Shown here: positions 33,929 to 45,000 of the stretch, one piece after another | Numbering within the stretch: the first letter of the stretch is position 1 | How the letters are laid out: each line of letters begins with the position of its first letter | From: Lactobacillus paragasseri | GTDB taxonomy: Bacteria > Bacillota > Bacilli > Lactobacillales > Lactobacillaceae | Length of the DNA stretch: 64,000 nt | Assembly: GCF_003584685.1 (NCBI RefSeq) | Contig: NZ_AP018549.1 | Location: forward strand, 124,001 to 188,000 | Direction of reading: 5' to 3' | Position numbers and translations under genes: made by a program | The notes under the pieces: generated by a model | Database searches by the model: none | What the model saw: the letters and a program-made list of their open reading frames with translations, nothing else | What the model was told of the DNA's origin: nothing

Positions 33929-35121
33929 AAGAATTAGCTAAACAACGCCAAGAGGCAATTTTGAAAATTTTAAATTTTATTCAAAATGGTGGAGAATTAG
34001 AAGAAGCAAAAAAAATGTTTCAAGCTGCTTTTGATCAGGTTGATGTAGCTGAAATTACAGCAGCTGAAAGAGAATTAATTGCGCAAGGACTTGATCCAAG
34101 AAAGATTCAATACCTGTGTAATGTTCATGCGGATGTTTTTAAAGGCAATATTAAAGAAAATAAAGAAAGTCCAGAATTCGAAACTCCTGGTCATCCTGTT
34201 CATACTTTTAAGTTAGAAAATATTGTAATTAAATCTTTAATTAATGATGCCTTGCTTCCTGATTTGGCTAAGTGGGAAGCTGGAGCTTCTAATGCTCTAC
34301 CTAAGTTGAAGCAAGAGTTAAAAGATCTGGCAAAAATTCACTATCACTATGCCCGTAAAGAAACTTCTATGTTTCCACTTATGACTAAGTATGGTATTAC
34401 TGCTCCACCTAAAGTTATGTGGGGTGTTGATGATAAAATTAGAAAATTAATTGGTCAAGCTAATATGCTTGTTAATCAAAAAAATGTGGACCAAAGTGAA
34501 GTTGCTAGTGTAATAAAAAGTGCTGCTCATGAAGTTCTTGAGATGATTTTCAAAGAAGAAAAAATTATGCTTCCAATGCTTGATGAAGTTGCTAGTGAAG
34601 AAGACTGGGGCAATGTTAAGAATGAAGAAGAGCAGATTGGCTATACTTTAATTCAAAAGCCGATGAACTGGAAGCCAAAGATAAAGCCAAAAGTTGCAGG
34701 GCCGATCTCTTTAGATAAGTTAAGCAGTTTAGCCTTGAACTTTGCAGAAGGTAGCTTAAATTTAGAACAGCTGTCAGCAATCTTAGACTTATTGCCATTT
34801 GCGATAACGTTTGTCGATGAAAATGACAAGGTTGCATATTTTGGTGGGGGAGCAAGTATTTTTCCGCATTCTAAAAATGCGATTGGCAATAGTGTATATT
34901 CTTGTCATCTTCCTGAGAGCGTTCCACGAGTTAAGAAAATTTTTGATGATTTCCATCAAGGAAAGAAAGATAAGTATGAATTTTGGTTTGAGCCGCGGCA
35001 TATAGGGCGATATTTATATTTGCAATATTTAGCCGTTCGAAAAGATGGAAAGTATCTGGGATGCTTAGAGGTTGCACAGGATGTAACAGAAATTAGAAGC
35101 TGGAAAGAAGAAAAAAGATAA
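33925..35121 (+). CDS. DUF438 - hemerythrin-like - PAS domain protein
   Basis: A 398-residue cytoplasmic protein. In order: DUF438 (about 1-75, AAERELIAQGLDPRKIQYLCNVHADVF), a hemerythrin-type four-helix bundle (about 80-215) with candidate iron ligands in HPVH, HYHYARKETSMFP and AAHEVLEM...EEKIMLPML, and a C-terminal PAS domain (about 285-395). The iron-binding bundle plus PAS points to an oxygen, nitric-oxide or redox sensor without an output domain. It is coupled to the DUF59 gene and follows nrdDG. Ligand and output unknown. Confidence 0.8.
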   Translation: MKELAKQRQEAILKILNFIQNGGELEEAKKMFQAAFDQVDVAEITAAERELIAQGLDPRKIQYLCNVHADVFKGNIKENKESPEFETPGHPVHTFKLENIVIKSLINDALLPDLAKWEAGASNALPKLKQELKDLAKIHYHYARKETSMFPLMTKYGITAPPKVMWGVDDKIRKLIGQANMLVNQKNVDQSEVASVIKSAAHEVLEMIFKEEKIMLPMLDEVASEEDWGNVKNEEEQIGYTLIQKPMNWKPKIKPKVAGPISLDKLSSLALNFAEGSLNLEQLSAILDLLPFAITFVDENDKVAYFGGGASIFPHSKNAIGNSVYSCHLPESVPRVKKIFDDFHQGKKDKYEFWFEPRHIGRYLYLQYLAVRKDGKYLGCLEVAQDVTEIRSWKEEKR

Positions 35122-35153
35122 AAAATAGCTCGTATTTTGCGAGCTTTTTTTGT
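35120..35153 (+). terminator. Terminator after the hemerythrin/PAS gene
   Basis: AGCTCG-N7-CGAGCT with a T-run. Confidence 0.82.
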
Positions 35154-35452
35154 TTGGGATCTATTGTGTGTTATGTTAAAAATGTAATCTATAAAACTTA
35201 ATTTTGTTTTCCATTAGTTTACGTGAATGTCAATCATAACTTTTATTTAACCTGTAAAGTATATGTATTGGAAATTCGTAATAATGTAATAATTGATAAA
35301 ATTCTAGTATAATAAGAATAGCAATCTCTAGAGTTAATACTGATAAAGTAGTAAATTGAGTTGTTATAATAAATTAATCAAAAATCCTATAAGAATTATT
35401 TTTAACGCGTTAAAATAACTATAGAAATCTTATAACTATTACCAATTTAAAA
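35154..35452 (+). other. AT-rich control region of the giant adhesin
   Basis: No gene is visible in these 300 bp. TATAAT hexamers occur at 35308 and 35365 without strong -35 partners. A perfect 16-bp palindrome lies at 35400-35415. The region is long for this genome, so it probably holds the promoter and a long 5' untranslated leader. Confidence 0.5.
35400..35415. promoter_or_regulatory. Perfect 16-bp palindrome upstream of the adhesin
   Basis: TTTTAACGCGTTAAAA reads the same on both strands and lies 55 bp before the adhesin start. It could be a regulator site or, in RNA, a small hairpin. It is unlike cre. Confidence 0.45.
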
Positions 35453-35470
35453 TTGAAGGGACAGGCTAAA

Positions 35471-38400
35471 ATGTTATTCAATAAAAAAGACTTTGATTCT
35501 AAACAACGTTTTAGTATTAGAAAATTGAGCGTTGGTGTTTGTTCTGTTTTACTTTCAACTTTATTTCTAACTTTTAATGAAGGTCAGACAGTTCACGCAA
35601 GTACGAATGTTAATGCGGCGGACACTACAACGACTAGTGTATCATCTAATACTACTAATAATAGTTCTGATAATAATACTGATAAAAAAGATGACTCCAA
35701 AGTAGAGGCATCTTCTTTGGCAACCGCTGAAAAGCATGCTCCAATTCCAATTGCTGCTGAAATTAAGAGTAACAAGTCAGAAGATCAGACAAATAGTGCA
35801 TCTGCTGAAACTGATACTCAAGTAAGTAAATCTAAGCAAGCGCAAAATCAAACAACTACTAATATTGTTAAAGCTACTGATACTCAAGCGGCAACTTCTT
35901 CAAAAGATAGCTCTGACACAACAAGCTCTAAGGATAATTCTGCCCAAAATACTGTTGAAAAAAATAGATCAACCTCAACTTCAAAATATACACCTGTCTT
36001 AACTAGCGAAACTTCCGTTTCTACTAAAACTAATCAAAGTAATAGTAATTCTGCTACTCAAGAAAAATCGAATATTAAACCTGTAACCCCTCATGCTGAT
36101 TCAACCGAACATATTGCACCAGAGACTTATACTATGGATAGCGACACACCTGCTTATGTGATTGCTGGGAGTGATTTGACAAATTTAGCCTCAAAATTTA
36201 TTTCCAATGCGGCTGCTTTAACTCAAAGCGGGGCTACTTTTTCTTGGGTTGGCAATGCCCCAACTGCAACTCAACAAGATGCCATTGATGGTAATACGAT
36301 ATCTGGGATCATTAAAGTAACGTATAAAGATGGTACAAGTACAACTGCTGATATTGAATCTTACGTTGAAGCACGATCACAGCTTCAACCAGATACTTTC
36401 TACTATGTGAATAGGGTAAACGATACCCCAGACTTTAACACCGCCGATGCTAACGGCAATAACTTTTCTACGATGATTGGCAATCAATATGCATATGATT
36501 CTACTGCCTTTTCTTACAAGATATTAGGGACACTTGATACAAGTAGTTTAGGCATCCACTGGGCCAATGTTCAAGTTACGGATAACAATACTTTTGCTGG
36601 TGATTCCGATGCTCCTAAAGTTATCGGTGATCCTTATGTTGTTAAGGTTCCTTATGTAGTTCAAGGGCTTAAATTGCGGGATGATATTCCAACTGATTCT
36701 AATGGTAATCCTGTAATTAATGCTCAGCTGGCAACAATGCCGAAATCAACATCTGCAACACCGACAACACCAGAACTTGCTTTTGATCCTGTCAAAGGTG
36801 AGCCTTCGACTAATAATGTACCAGCGGGCTTATGGGGACAATATTTCTACCAAGATTATGCTTTGGCTTACGCATTAGGTATCAAAGTGCAAGTAGCTGC
36901 AGATGACCTAGATAATAATAGAAAGTGGAAAAACAAACCAACTGATTTAGTCAATACTAAGACCAACCACTTCGCAATAACTTTTAACAAGTTGTCTAAT
37001 GCTACCCAGCAGAAAGTAGACATAAATTACGTATCTGCTCCACATGCTGAGGATATGTATATCTATAATGCCGCAAACAAAACTTATATGACTGGTCGAC
37101 CAGAAAATGTGCAAGCAATTAAGGATTTGCTTGCTGCCGGCTACATGAATGATAAAGTTTGGGTAACGTTAGCTGATGGCACTAAGGTCTATGCTTCTAA
37201 GCTTGAGTATATTGAAAATCGTAATAACTTTGTTGTTGGTGGTGCAAGAAGCGGCAAATACAACATTAACTTCAATGCTAGTTTTAACCAAACAAATAGC
37301 GCTGGCCAACCGTTGATTTTTTCAAATAACATTTTTAGTACAGCAAGTGCTGACTTTAATGCTGAGCTAAATAAGTGGTATCAGAAGACCAACAATACGA
37401 CGGTTGCTAATTATGCTGCACCTACTGCCGCAACTTGGGATAAGGTTTCAACTAATGGGATTTCCTTAGCACCAACGATCAAAGCCAGTGATGATCCCCA
37501 CGTTCAAACTTTAACCAACGGTCCAGTTACTTTTGATAGTGAGGCACTCGAAAAATTAGTAAAAAACCCAAGTACGGGTGTAGAAGTGCGTAAAGTTCAA
37601 CATACTTGGCTGGCTAATATAGTCCCTAACCCAATTCTGGACAATAACACGAAATGGCCAGAAGGTACTAAACTCACTTGGGCCGGTAATGATGGCAGTA
37701 CCAAATTAACCTTCGATAAAGCCGGTGAAAGCAAGACCGGGAACGTAACAATTACTCTTCCCAGTGGTTCGTCATACACGGTTAAAGACATTACAGTTAT
37801 CTCTAAAGCTAATGTGATCGCAAAGAGTGAAACTGTTGACTATGGGACTACTTTGACAGCAGCTGACTTAGTAACTAATAAGAATGTCTTCCCAGAAGGA
37901 ACTACTTATCAATTCGTTGATAATTCAGAACCAACCTGGGGGACAGCTGGTTCATATAATAATGTTAAAATTACAGCTACTTACAAGGATGCTAGCGGAG
38001 CAAGTGTTACTACACCAGTTGCAAACTGTGCGGTTGCTATTAACGATAGCCGCAGCATCAAGGTATTAGTTGGCAGTGATGTTCCTTCAGTTGATAGTGT
38101 CTTGAACTTGCCAAGCACTTGGGAAGAACATACTGCATCTTGGACTACTTCACCTAACACCAACTCGACTAATGAGGGTGTAATTACGATCCATTATCCA
38201 GCTAGCAATTTGGATCAACAAATTAAGGTTTATGTAACGGTTATTCCGAAGACCACCGCAGTTGATGGACAAAACTTCTTCACCAATGGCGAGAAGTATG
38301 ATGGAACTACTGGTAGTATTGCTAACGGCAATAACCAGGGAGCAATTTTAACCCAAGCTAATGGTCAAGCAATTGACTATACCACTTATAGTGGTCAAAA

Positions 38401-39028
38401 GACGCCGGGTGAACAAACAGTTTATGATACGAAGACGACCAGTTACACACCAACTTACAGTTTGTCTGGTCTTGAAACCAATAGTGATGGTAGTTTAGTT
38501 AGTGGCGTTCAAACCGCAACAGTTCGCGTATCTGTACCTAAAGGCACGATTGGTGCCAAAGTAGACGCTGATGGCACTTACTACTATGAAGTAAATGCGA
38601 AGGTAAATATTGCTCAAAAAGTTAATTTTGAGTTTGTGGATGAATATAATGATAACAATGTTGTTGGTGAAACTTACTCACAAGAATTTGTTCCTGGAGT
38701 TGAAACAAATCTTAAATTCCATATGGCAATGCCAGACGGCTATGAACTAGGAAACGGTGCGTCAATTCCAAGTCAATATACTTTGGCTGCTTTTAGTCAA
38801 ACGACGCCTGTTGTTCAAGTTCCAATTCACCAAAAGATGCACTTCTACATTACTTTCCATGATGAAGATTCAAATACTAATCTTGGGACGGTAGAAGTGT
38901 CAGGCAGTGCTGCAGCAGGAACTGGTGGCTATTATCCAAGCATTAACACGAAATTAACATTTCCAGCAGGTGCTGATGCTGGTGACTATTATTCTGTTTC
39001 AACTTCTGGCGTGCCGGATGGGGTGTAG
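35471..39028 (+). CDS. Adhesin fragment 1: signal peptide and N-terminal domains
   Basis: Encodes 1,185 residues. ATG 35471 is chosen over the TTG at 35453 because the latter precedes the ribosome site. FSIRKLSVGVCSVLLSTLF (about residues 18-36) is a YSIRK-type signal peptide, and HAST marks the likely cleavage. Residues 40-220 are Ser/Thr/Asn-rich and low in complexity. Domains rich in aromatic and Asp residues follow, with Rib-like stretches (VIAGSDLTNLASKFI; SETVDYGTTLTAADLV). MucBP-like sequence (FEFVDEYNDNNVVGETYSQE) comes just before the TAG. Without the rest it would be secreted and not wall-linked. Confidence 0.75.
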   Translation: MLFNKKDFDSKQRFSIRKLSVGVCSVLLSTLFLTFNEGQTVHASTNVNAADTTTTSVSSNTTNNSSDNNTDKKDDSKVEASSLATAEKHAPIPIAAEIKSNKSEDQTNSASAETDTQVSKSKQAQNQTTTNIVKATDTQAATSSKDSSDTTSSKDNSAQNTVEKNRSTSTSKYTPVLTSETSVSTKTNQSNSNSATQEKSNIKPVTPHADSTEHIAPETYTMDSDTPAYVIAGSDLTNLASKFISNAAALTQSGATFSWVGNAPTATQQDAIDGNTISGIIKVTYKDGTSTTADIESYVEARSQLQPDTFYYVNRVNDTPDFNTADANGNNFSTMIGNQYAYDSTAFSYKILGTLDTSSLGIHWANVQVTDNNTFAGDSDAPKVIGDPYVVKVPYVVQGLKLRDDIPTDSNGNPVINAQLATMPKSTSATPTTPELAFDPVKGEPSTNNVPAGLWGQYFYQDYALAYALGIKVQVAADDLDNNRKWKNKPTDLVNTKTNHFAITFNKLSNATQQKVDINYVSAPHAEDMYIYNAANKTYMTGRPENVQAIKDLLAAGYMNDKVWVTLADGTKVYASKLEYIENRNNFVVGGARSGKYNINFNASFNQTNSAGQPLIFSNNIFSTASADFNAELNKWYQKTNNTTVANYAAPTAATWDKVSTNGISLAPTIKASDDPHVQTLTNGPVTFDSEALEKLVKNPSTGVEVRKVQHTWLANIVPNPILDNNTKWPEGTKLTWAGNDGSTKLTFDKAGESKTGNVTITLPSGSSYTVKDITVISKANVIAKSETVDYGTTLTAADLVTNKNVFPEGTTYQFVDNSEPTWGTAGSYNNVKITATYKDASGASVTTPVANCAVAINDSRSIKVLVGSDVPSVDSVLNLPSTWEEHTASWTTSPNTNSTNEGVITIHYPASNLDQQIKVYVTVIPKTTAVDGQNFFTNGEKYDGTTGSIANGNNQGAILTQANGQAIDYTTYSGQKTPGEQTVYDTKTTSYTPTYSLSGLETNSDGSLVSGVQTATVRVSVPKGTIGAKVDADGTYYYEVNAKVNIAQKVNFEFVDEYNDNNVVGETYSQEFVPGVETNLKFHMAMPDGYELGNGASIPSQYTLAAFSQTTPVVQVPIHQKMHFYITFHDEDSNTNLGTVEVSGSAAAGTGGYYPSINTKLTFPAGADAGDYYSVSTSGVPDGV

Positions 39029-42000
39029 TTAGTTGGGAGTTACGGGGTATCGCTTACCAATCCAACCGCCGATTGGACAACTCCAAACTATCAGTGGGAG
39101 AATACTTTCTCCGTTCTTAAGGCTTTAACCGGTGCAACGATGACCATTAATCTTAAGCACAAGATCCAGGAAACACAAGAACAACAAACTCGTAAGCCGA
39201 CTGTGAACTATATTAAGGCTAAAGTTAATGCCGATGGTACTTATACGCCAGACGGGTCTGCATTTACTTCTGCTGTCCTTGATGTGTACTACTCAAGAAC
39301 TAAGTCAAAGGATCTGGTTACTAAGAAAGTTACCTACACTCCATGGCTTTGGGATACCAAGCAAGGGCAGAATGGTTACCATGTTGAATCAGGTACATGG
39401 ACTAGTCTGCCACAGCAGTGGGCAGCTGTTGTTGCAGATGTGCCGACATTAGATGGTTACACTGCCGCTAAAGTTACCGATACATCAGGTAAACTAGCAA
39501 ATCAATTTGTCTTCCCAACTTGGAATAATTCAGATCAAGGGACATCTGATATTAATAAGGAATCTTTAGCATATACTGAGAACGCCCCAATCTATGAAGC
39601 ACGTCCAGTTCATACTGTTTTGTATATTCCTAATGAAACTACTTCAAGTACAGTAACTGCGAAATTTGTAATTGCTGGCGGTGACAAGAATGGTCAACAA
39701 TTTGCGCCTGACTCACAGATACAAGTGTTTTATGACCGAACTGGTAGTTTAAACGTCGCCAATAATAAGATTACTTATGGTAATTGGCAGTTTGATCAAA
39801 ACGCAGGGGATAAAACTACTCCAGGCTTCCATGTGATTTCTGGTAACTGGTCAGATGGAATTAAGACAGGAGCTACGGCTGGCTTTACAGTGATTCCGCC
39901 TGATGGTAATAATGAGTACGTTGCTGTAACAAAATCTATTCACCCTTATGTTGCGGGATTTTATTACTCTACGATTCAGTTTGCTAATCCGACAGGAACC
40001 ACCTTCCCAAATGCTACTGATAACACTTGGTTTAACCGTAATGTACTAACTACTTACTATGTGCCAACTTCAATGGTAAATAAGACCGTAACGCGGACAA
40101 TTACAATTACTGAACCTGGTCAAGATAGTAAGACGATCACGCAAACAGCTAAATTAACTAGACAGGTAAGAGTTAACAATGATGATACCGGTGTTGTTTA
40201 TGATGGCTTTGCAGGTAGCGGCTGGAGTACTGGTAACTGGGCAGCTCAAGATGTACCAACTTATGCTGGTTACACGATGTCTGTAAATCAAACAGTTAAC
40301 GGGATTACTACTCCAATTCAACTTGTTAATGGTCAAATTCCAGCTGAAACGGTTAATGGTACTACCCAAGATACTGCAATCACCATTAGTTGGGGTGCTG
40401 TTACTACAGCTGCATTAACTGGTAATGGCAATAGTACTTACAATGGTCAAGCAATTACTAATGACGAGCTTAACAATGCATTGAAAGTAACTGTTACAGG
40501 ACCTACTGCTAGTGCTGGTGCTTATACTCTTCAAGCGGGGGATGTTGCATTCTCTACTGATGGCACTAATTGGACTACTGCTTTGCCAACTAATGCTGCT
40601 AAGTACCAAGTTCGTTTAACTGAACAAGGCAAAACGAATATTGTTAACAAATATGGCAATAACAGTATTATTTGGACTCAAGATGGTAAGTCAACAATCA
40701 CCAGTGATGCAACTTACACAATTAATAAGCTTGCTAGTGATGCAGTAATGGCTAATGCCCAGACTGGCAATTATGAGATGACCTACAATGGTGCTGCGCC
40801 AAGTTCAATTGATCCAAGCAAATTCGTCTTTACAACGACTGTTAATAGGCAAACTGTTACCCTTGATGCCACTGGCTTAGATAGCGGTGACTTTACTTGG
40901 GCTGATGGCACTGCGCCGGTTAACGTGGGTACTTACAAGGTTGTCTTGACTGCTGCTGGGTTAGCTAAGCTGAATGCTAATAATCCAAACTTTAAGTTAA
41001 CTAATTCTGGCAACGGGACTTTCACGATTAACCAGGCAAATGCTTCAGCTATTCTTTCCGGTAGTGCAAGTCGTGAATACAATGGTCAAGCAGTCAGCGT
41101 TGATGATATCAACTCAACTAGCACTGGCGACAACATTACTTTGACCTTGCACTATCCAAAGGATGGTAATGCTAACTACTCGACGACTGTTAAGTTGAAC
41201 AGTGGTGACTTCACGTGGAATACACCAAATGGTCAGGCACCAGTTAACGCAAGCGATCAGCCTTACACGATTAGTTTGAATAGTGATGCCATTGCAGAGA
41301 TCATCAAGCAAGCTGTTGGTAGCGGTCAAAATGATGTAAGTAACGTTAAGTTTGCTAGTGATGCAATTAGTGGTAGTGCAAATTACACAATCACACCATT
41401 AGAAAGTTTAGCAGAACTTTCTAATATTACTAATGGTAATTACACGAAAGTTTATAACGCTGAAACTACTAACCAGATTGATGCTTCGAAGTTGCACATT
41501 ACTGCAAATCTTGGCGGTCAAAATGTGGACTTAGATACTACAGGAATCACTGGTAGTGACTATCAATGGGTTGATGCAAGTGGTGCAGAATTGACTTCTA
41601 ATCCAAAGAACGTTGGTACTTACTACATCAAGTTAAGCGATACTGCTTTTGCTAGATTGCAAGCACAAAACCCTAACTTCAAATTGACAAGTAACGACGG
41701 ATTAGGTGTTTATACGATTACACCAGCTACTGCTAATATTACTTTTGGCGGTACTAACTCTCGTGTTTATAACGGTCAAGGTACCACTACTACAGAAATT
41801 AACAGTAACGGTCAAATTAAAGTTCACTTTACTTTCCCGGGCTCAGTTTTAGATGCCTCTTATACGCTTAAAGATCGTGATTATTACTTGGTTGATCAGG
41901 ATGGGGCTGGTTATGATGGTGCTCAAATAATTAATGTTGGCACTTATACGATTAAGCTGACCCAACAGGGGATGCAAAATGTCATTGATACGATTCATCA

Positions 42001-45000
42001 ACTATCAGGTAGTGGCGATAGCGGCTATAACATTAATGTTGACCCCGCAACTCAATTGGGTAACTTAACTTCAACATTTAATATTGTTCCTTCGCAAAAT
42101 ACGATTAGCGTTTCTGGTACACAAACTGAAACCTACAATGGTTCACCAATTAATGTTGTCTACAATGCTGATGGCACTAACAGTGTGAAGGTTTCAATCG
42201 CTCAAACTAGTGGTAATACCACTGGCGCTGTCGCAAGTTTAGCCGATGTAGCCCTTGATTCAGGTGACTTTGCAATCGTTAACGATCCAGCCGAAAATGC
42301 AGGTAGCTATCAAGTTAAGTTGACTGATGCTGGCTTAGCTAAGATTCAAAATGTAGTTGGCGATAATTATCATATTAGTATTGATCCAAATGCTTTTGGT
42401 ACTTTAGTAATTAAAAAATACAAGGCTAGTGCAGTCTTCAGTGGTGATCCTTCATACACTTATACCGGAACGCCTGTTAGTGCTGATGATTACTTGGGTA
42501 AATACTCAATTACGTTAAATGAGCCTAACAATCCAACTTATAACTTGGTTGCTGGCGATATTGAATTTAAAGTTGACGGTAATTGGACCCCCCAAGCTCC
42601 TGTTAAAGTTGGTAAGTATGATGTTCGCTTATCACAGTCAGGCTGGAAGCACATTAAGGCAATTAATAGCGATAATGTTGAATGGTCTGCTACTGCCTCT
42701 GCAGGAACCGGCACTTACACTATTAATCAGGCTAAAGTTACCGCTGAGCTTAGTGGTAATAACTCAATGATTTACAATGGCTCACATGTAACTACTGCTG
42801 ACTTGTATACTGAGGGTTCAACAATTAAGGTAGCTATTAACGGTACTGGAATTGCCAACTTGCCAAAGAGCTTCACTTTAGAAGATGGTGACTATACTTG
42901 GTCAACGAGTGATAACCAATCGCCAGTAAACGTTGGTAATTACACGATTAAGTTGACACAGGCTGGTATCAATAAGATCCAAAGTCAGATTGATCAGGTT
43001 GTGGGTGCTGGTAACGTGGGCCTTACGACAACTACTGACGACGGAGGCTCTGCAAGCTTTGAGATTAAGCAGGCAGTTGCTGCTAACGTTCAACTATATG
43101 GTGGAGAAAATACTATCTATAATGGCAATCCAGTCAGCTTTGATCCAACTAAGACTGAAACAGCTAACAACTTTGGCTTCCATAACGTTGAAAACTTAAC
43201 AGTTCCTACTTTCACAGCTAGTGACTTTACTTGGTATGATGGTCAAGGCAATAAACTTTCATCTGCACCAACTAATGCTGGTACTTATTACTTGAAGCTG
43301 AATACTCAAGGTGAAAAGGCCTTTGCGGATGCTAACCCTAATTACACTTTTGAAGAAAATGGTAAGAGCACAATTTCTGGAGAAATCCCATATGTAGTAA
43401 CTCCAGCTGAATTAACAATTGGTGTTTCAGGTAGTGCTTCTAAAGTCTTTAATGACAAGAATGCTGAAATTACGCAAGAGCAAATCAACAATGGCGATAT
43501 TAAATTAGTTTGGGGCAATTCAACTACTGAGCCAACTGATTTAGGTAAATTTACTTTAACTCCATCTGATCTTGAAGTAGTTGATGCCAACGGCAAACAT
43601 GCTATCCATGCTAATGCCGGGATTGGTGCCGATGGTCAACCTGTAAAAGGTAATCCTTACAAGGTTCAATTGACTGCTGACGCTATTAAAAGAATTAAGC
43701 AATTATCAGGTGCTGCTAATTATAAGATTAGTCAGTCAGCTAAGAGCGGTGAGTACTTCATTTATGAACATAAAGCTGAATTAACCTTAACTGGTAATCA
43801 AACGACTGTTTATGGAACAGCAATGCCATTTAGTCCAAGTAAGTATCAATTAGCCTTTACTAATTGGCTTTCTACTGATTTACCAGTTCCAAACTTAACT
43901 TGGAAAGACAACAAGCTTTTAAATAATGATAATGATACTGGACTTACCTGGACAGTTGGTGACTTATATGTTGAAGGCTATCCGGATGGTGGTGTTCCAA
44001 CTAATGTCGGCACTTACCGCGTAAAAATTTCTAAGCAGCTAACTGATAAGTTACGCCAATTATTCCCAGACTATGACTTCTCGGGTAACATTGGGGAAAA
44101 CGGTGTTGATGAACAGGATAATGAAGAGATTGTTGAACCAAGTCATACACCAGCTTCATATGTTATTACGCCAGCTAATACAACGGTAAAAATTACTGGG
44201 GCTCAACATGTGAAATATGGTGAATCGACTAACATTAATGTTGGTGATTACAGTATTTCTATCACCGCACCTGTTCACAATGAAACTGTTGATAATAATG
44301 CAGAACGAATTTATACAAACGTAACTTTAGCTGCTGGTGATCTTGAGTTTGTTACTGTACCTACTAATGTGGGTACTTATCAAGTTAAGTTATCAGCACA
44401 AGGTTTGCAAAAGCTTAAAGATTTAACGGGTTCAAGCAACTATGATTGGACGCAAGCTGCGGATGCTAAGGCTAACTTCTTTGTTGAACAAATGCCAGTA
44501 ACTATTGCTGTTTCAGGTCAATCAAGTGTAACTTATGGTACGCAAGATTGGCTCAATGCAATTAAAGTAAACCCATCTGGCTATGTATTAACAATTACCA
44601 CTGAAAATGGGGCTGCTCTAAGTTATCACACAGTTGATGGTGATCTAGTATTTAACCAAACCCCAGGTAATGTTGGTGAATACCAAGTAGAATTGTCTGC
44701 ACAAGGTTTGGCTAACATTGAAGAAAAGCTCGGCACTAATTACTCATACCCACAAACCGCTGCTGATGTAACTGCGAAGGGAACATTCACGGTTAAACAA
44801 GGTGAAGTTACTGTTACTCTTAATGGTAGTGACGGCAAAACTTATAATGCCGTACCAACCTTATCAAGTGGTCTTAACTTAGATAAGTACAACGTAACTT
44901 ACTCTGCTACGGTTTACTCCGCTGATGGTAAAGCACAGACTCTAACTTTGACAGCTAATGATTTACAAATTATTGGTGATGCAACTAATGTCGGTACTTA

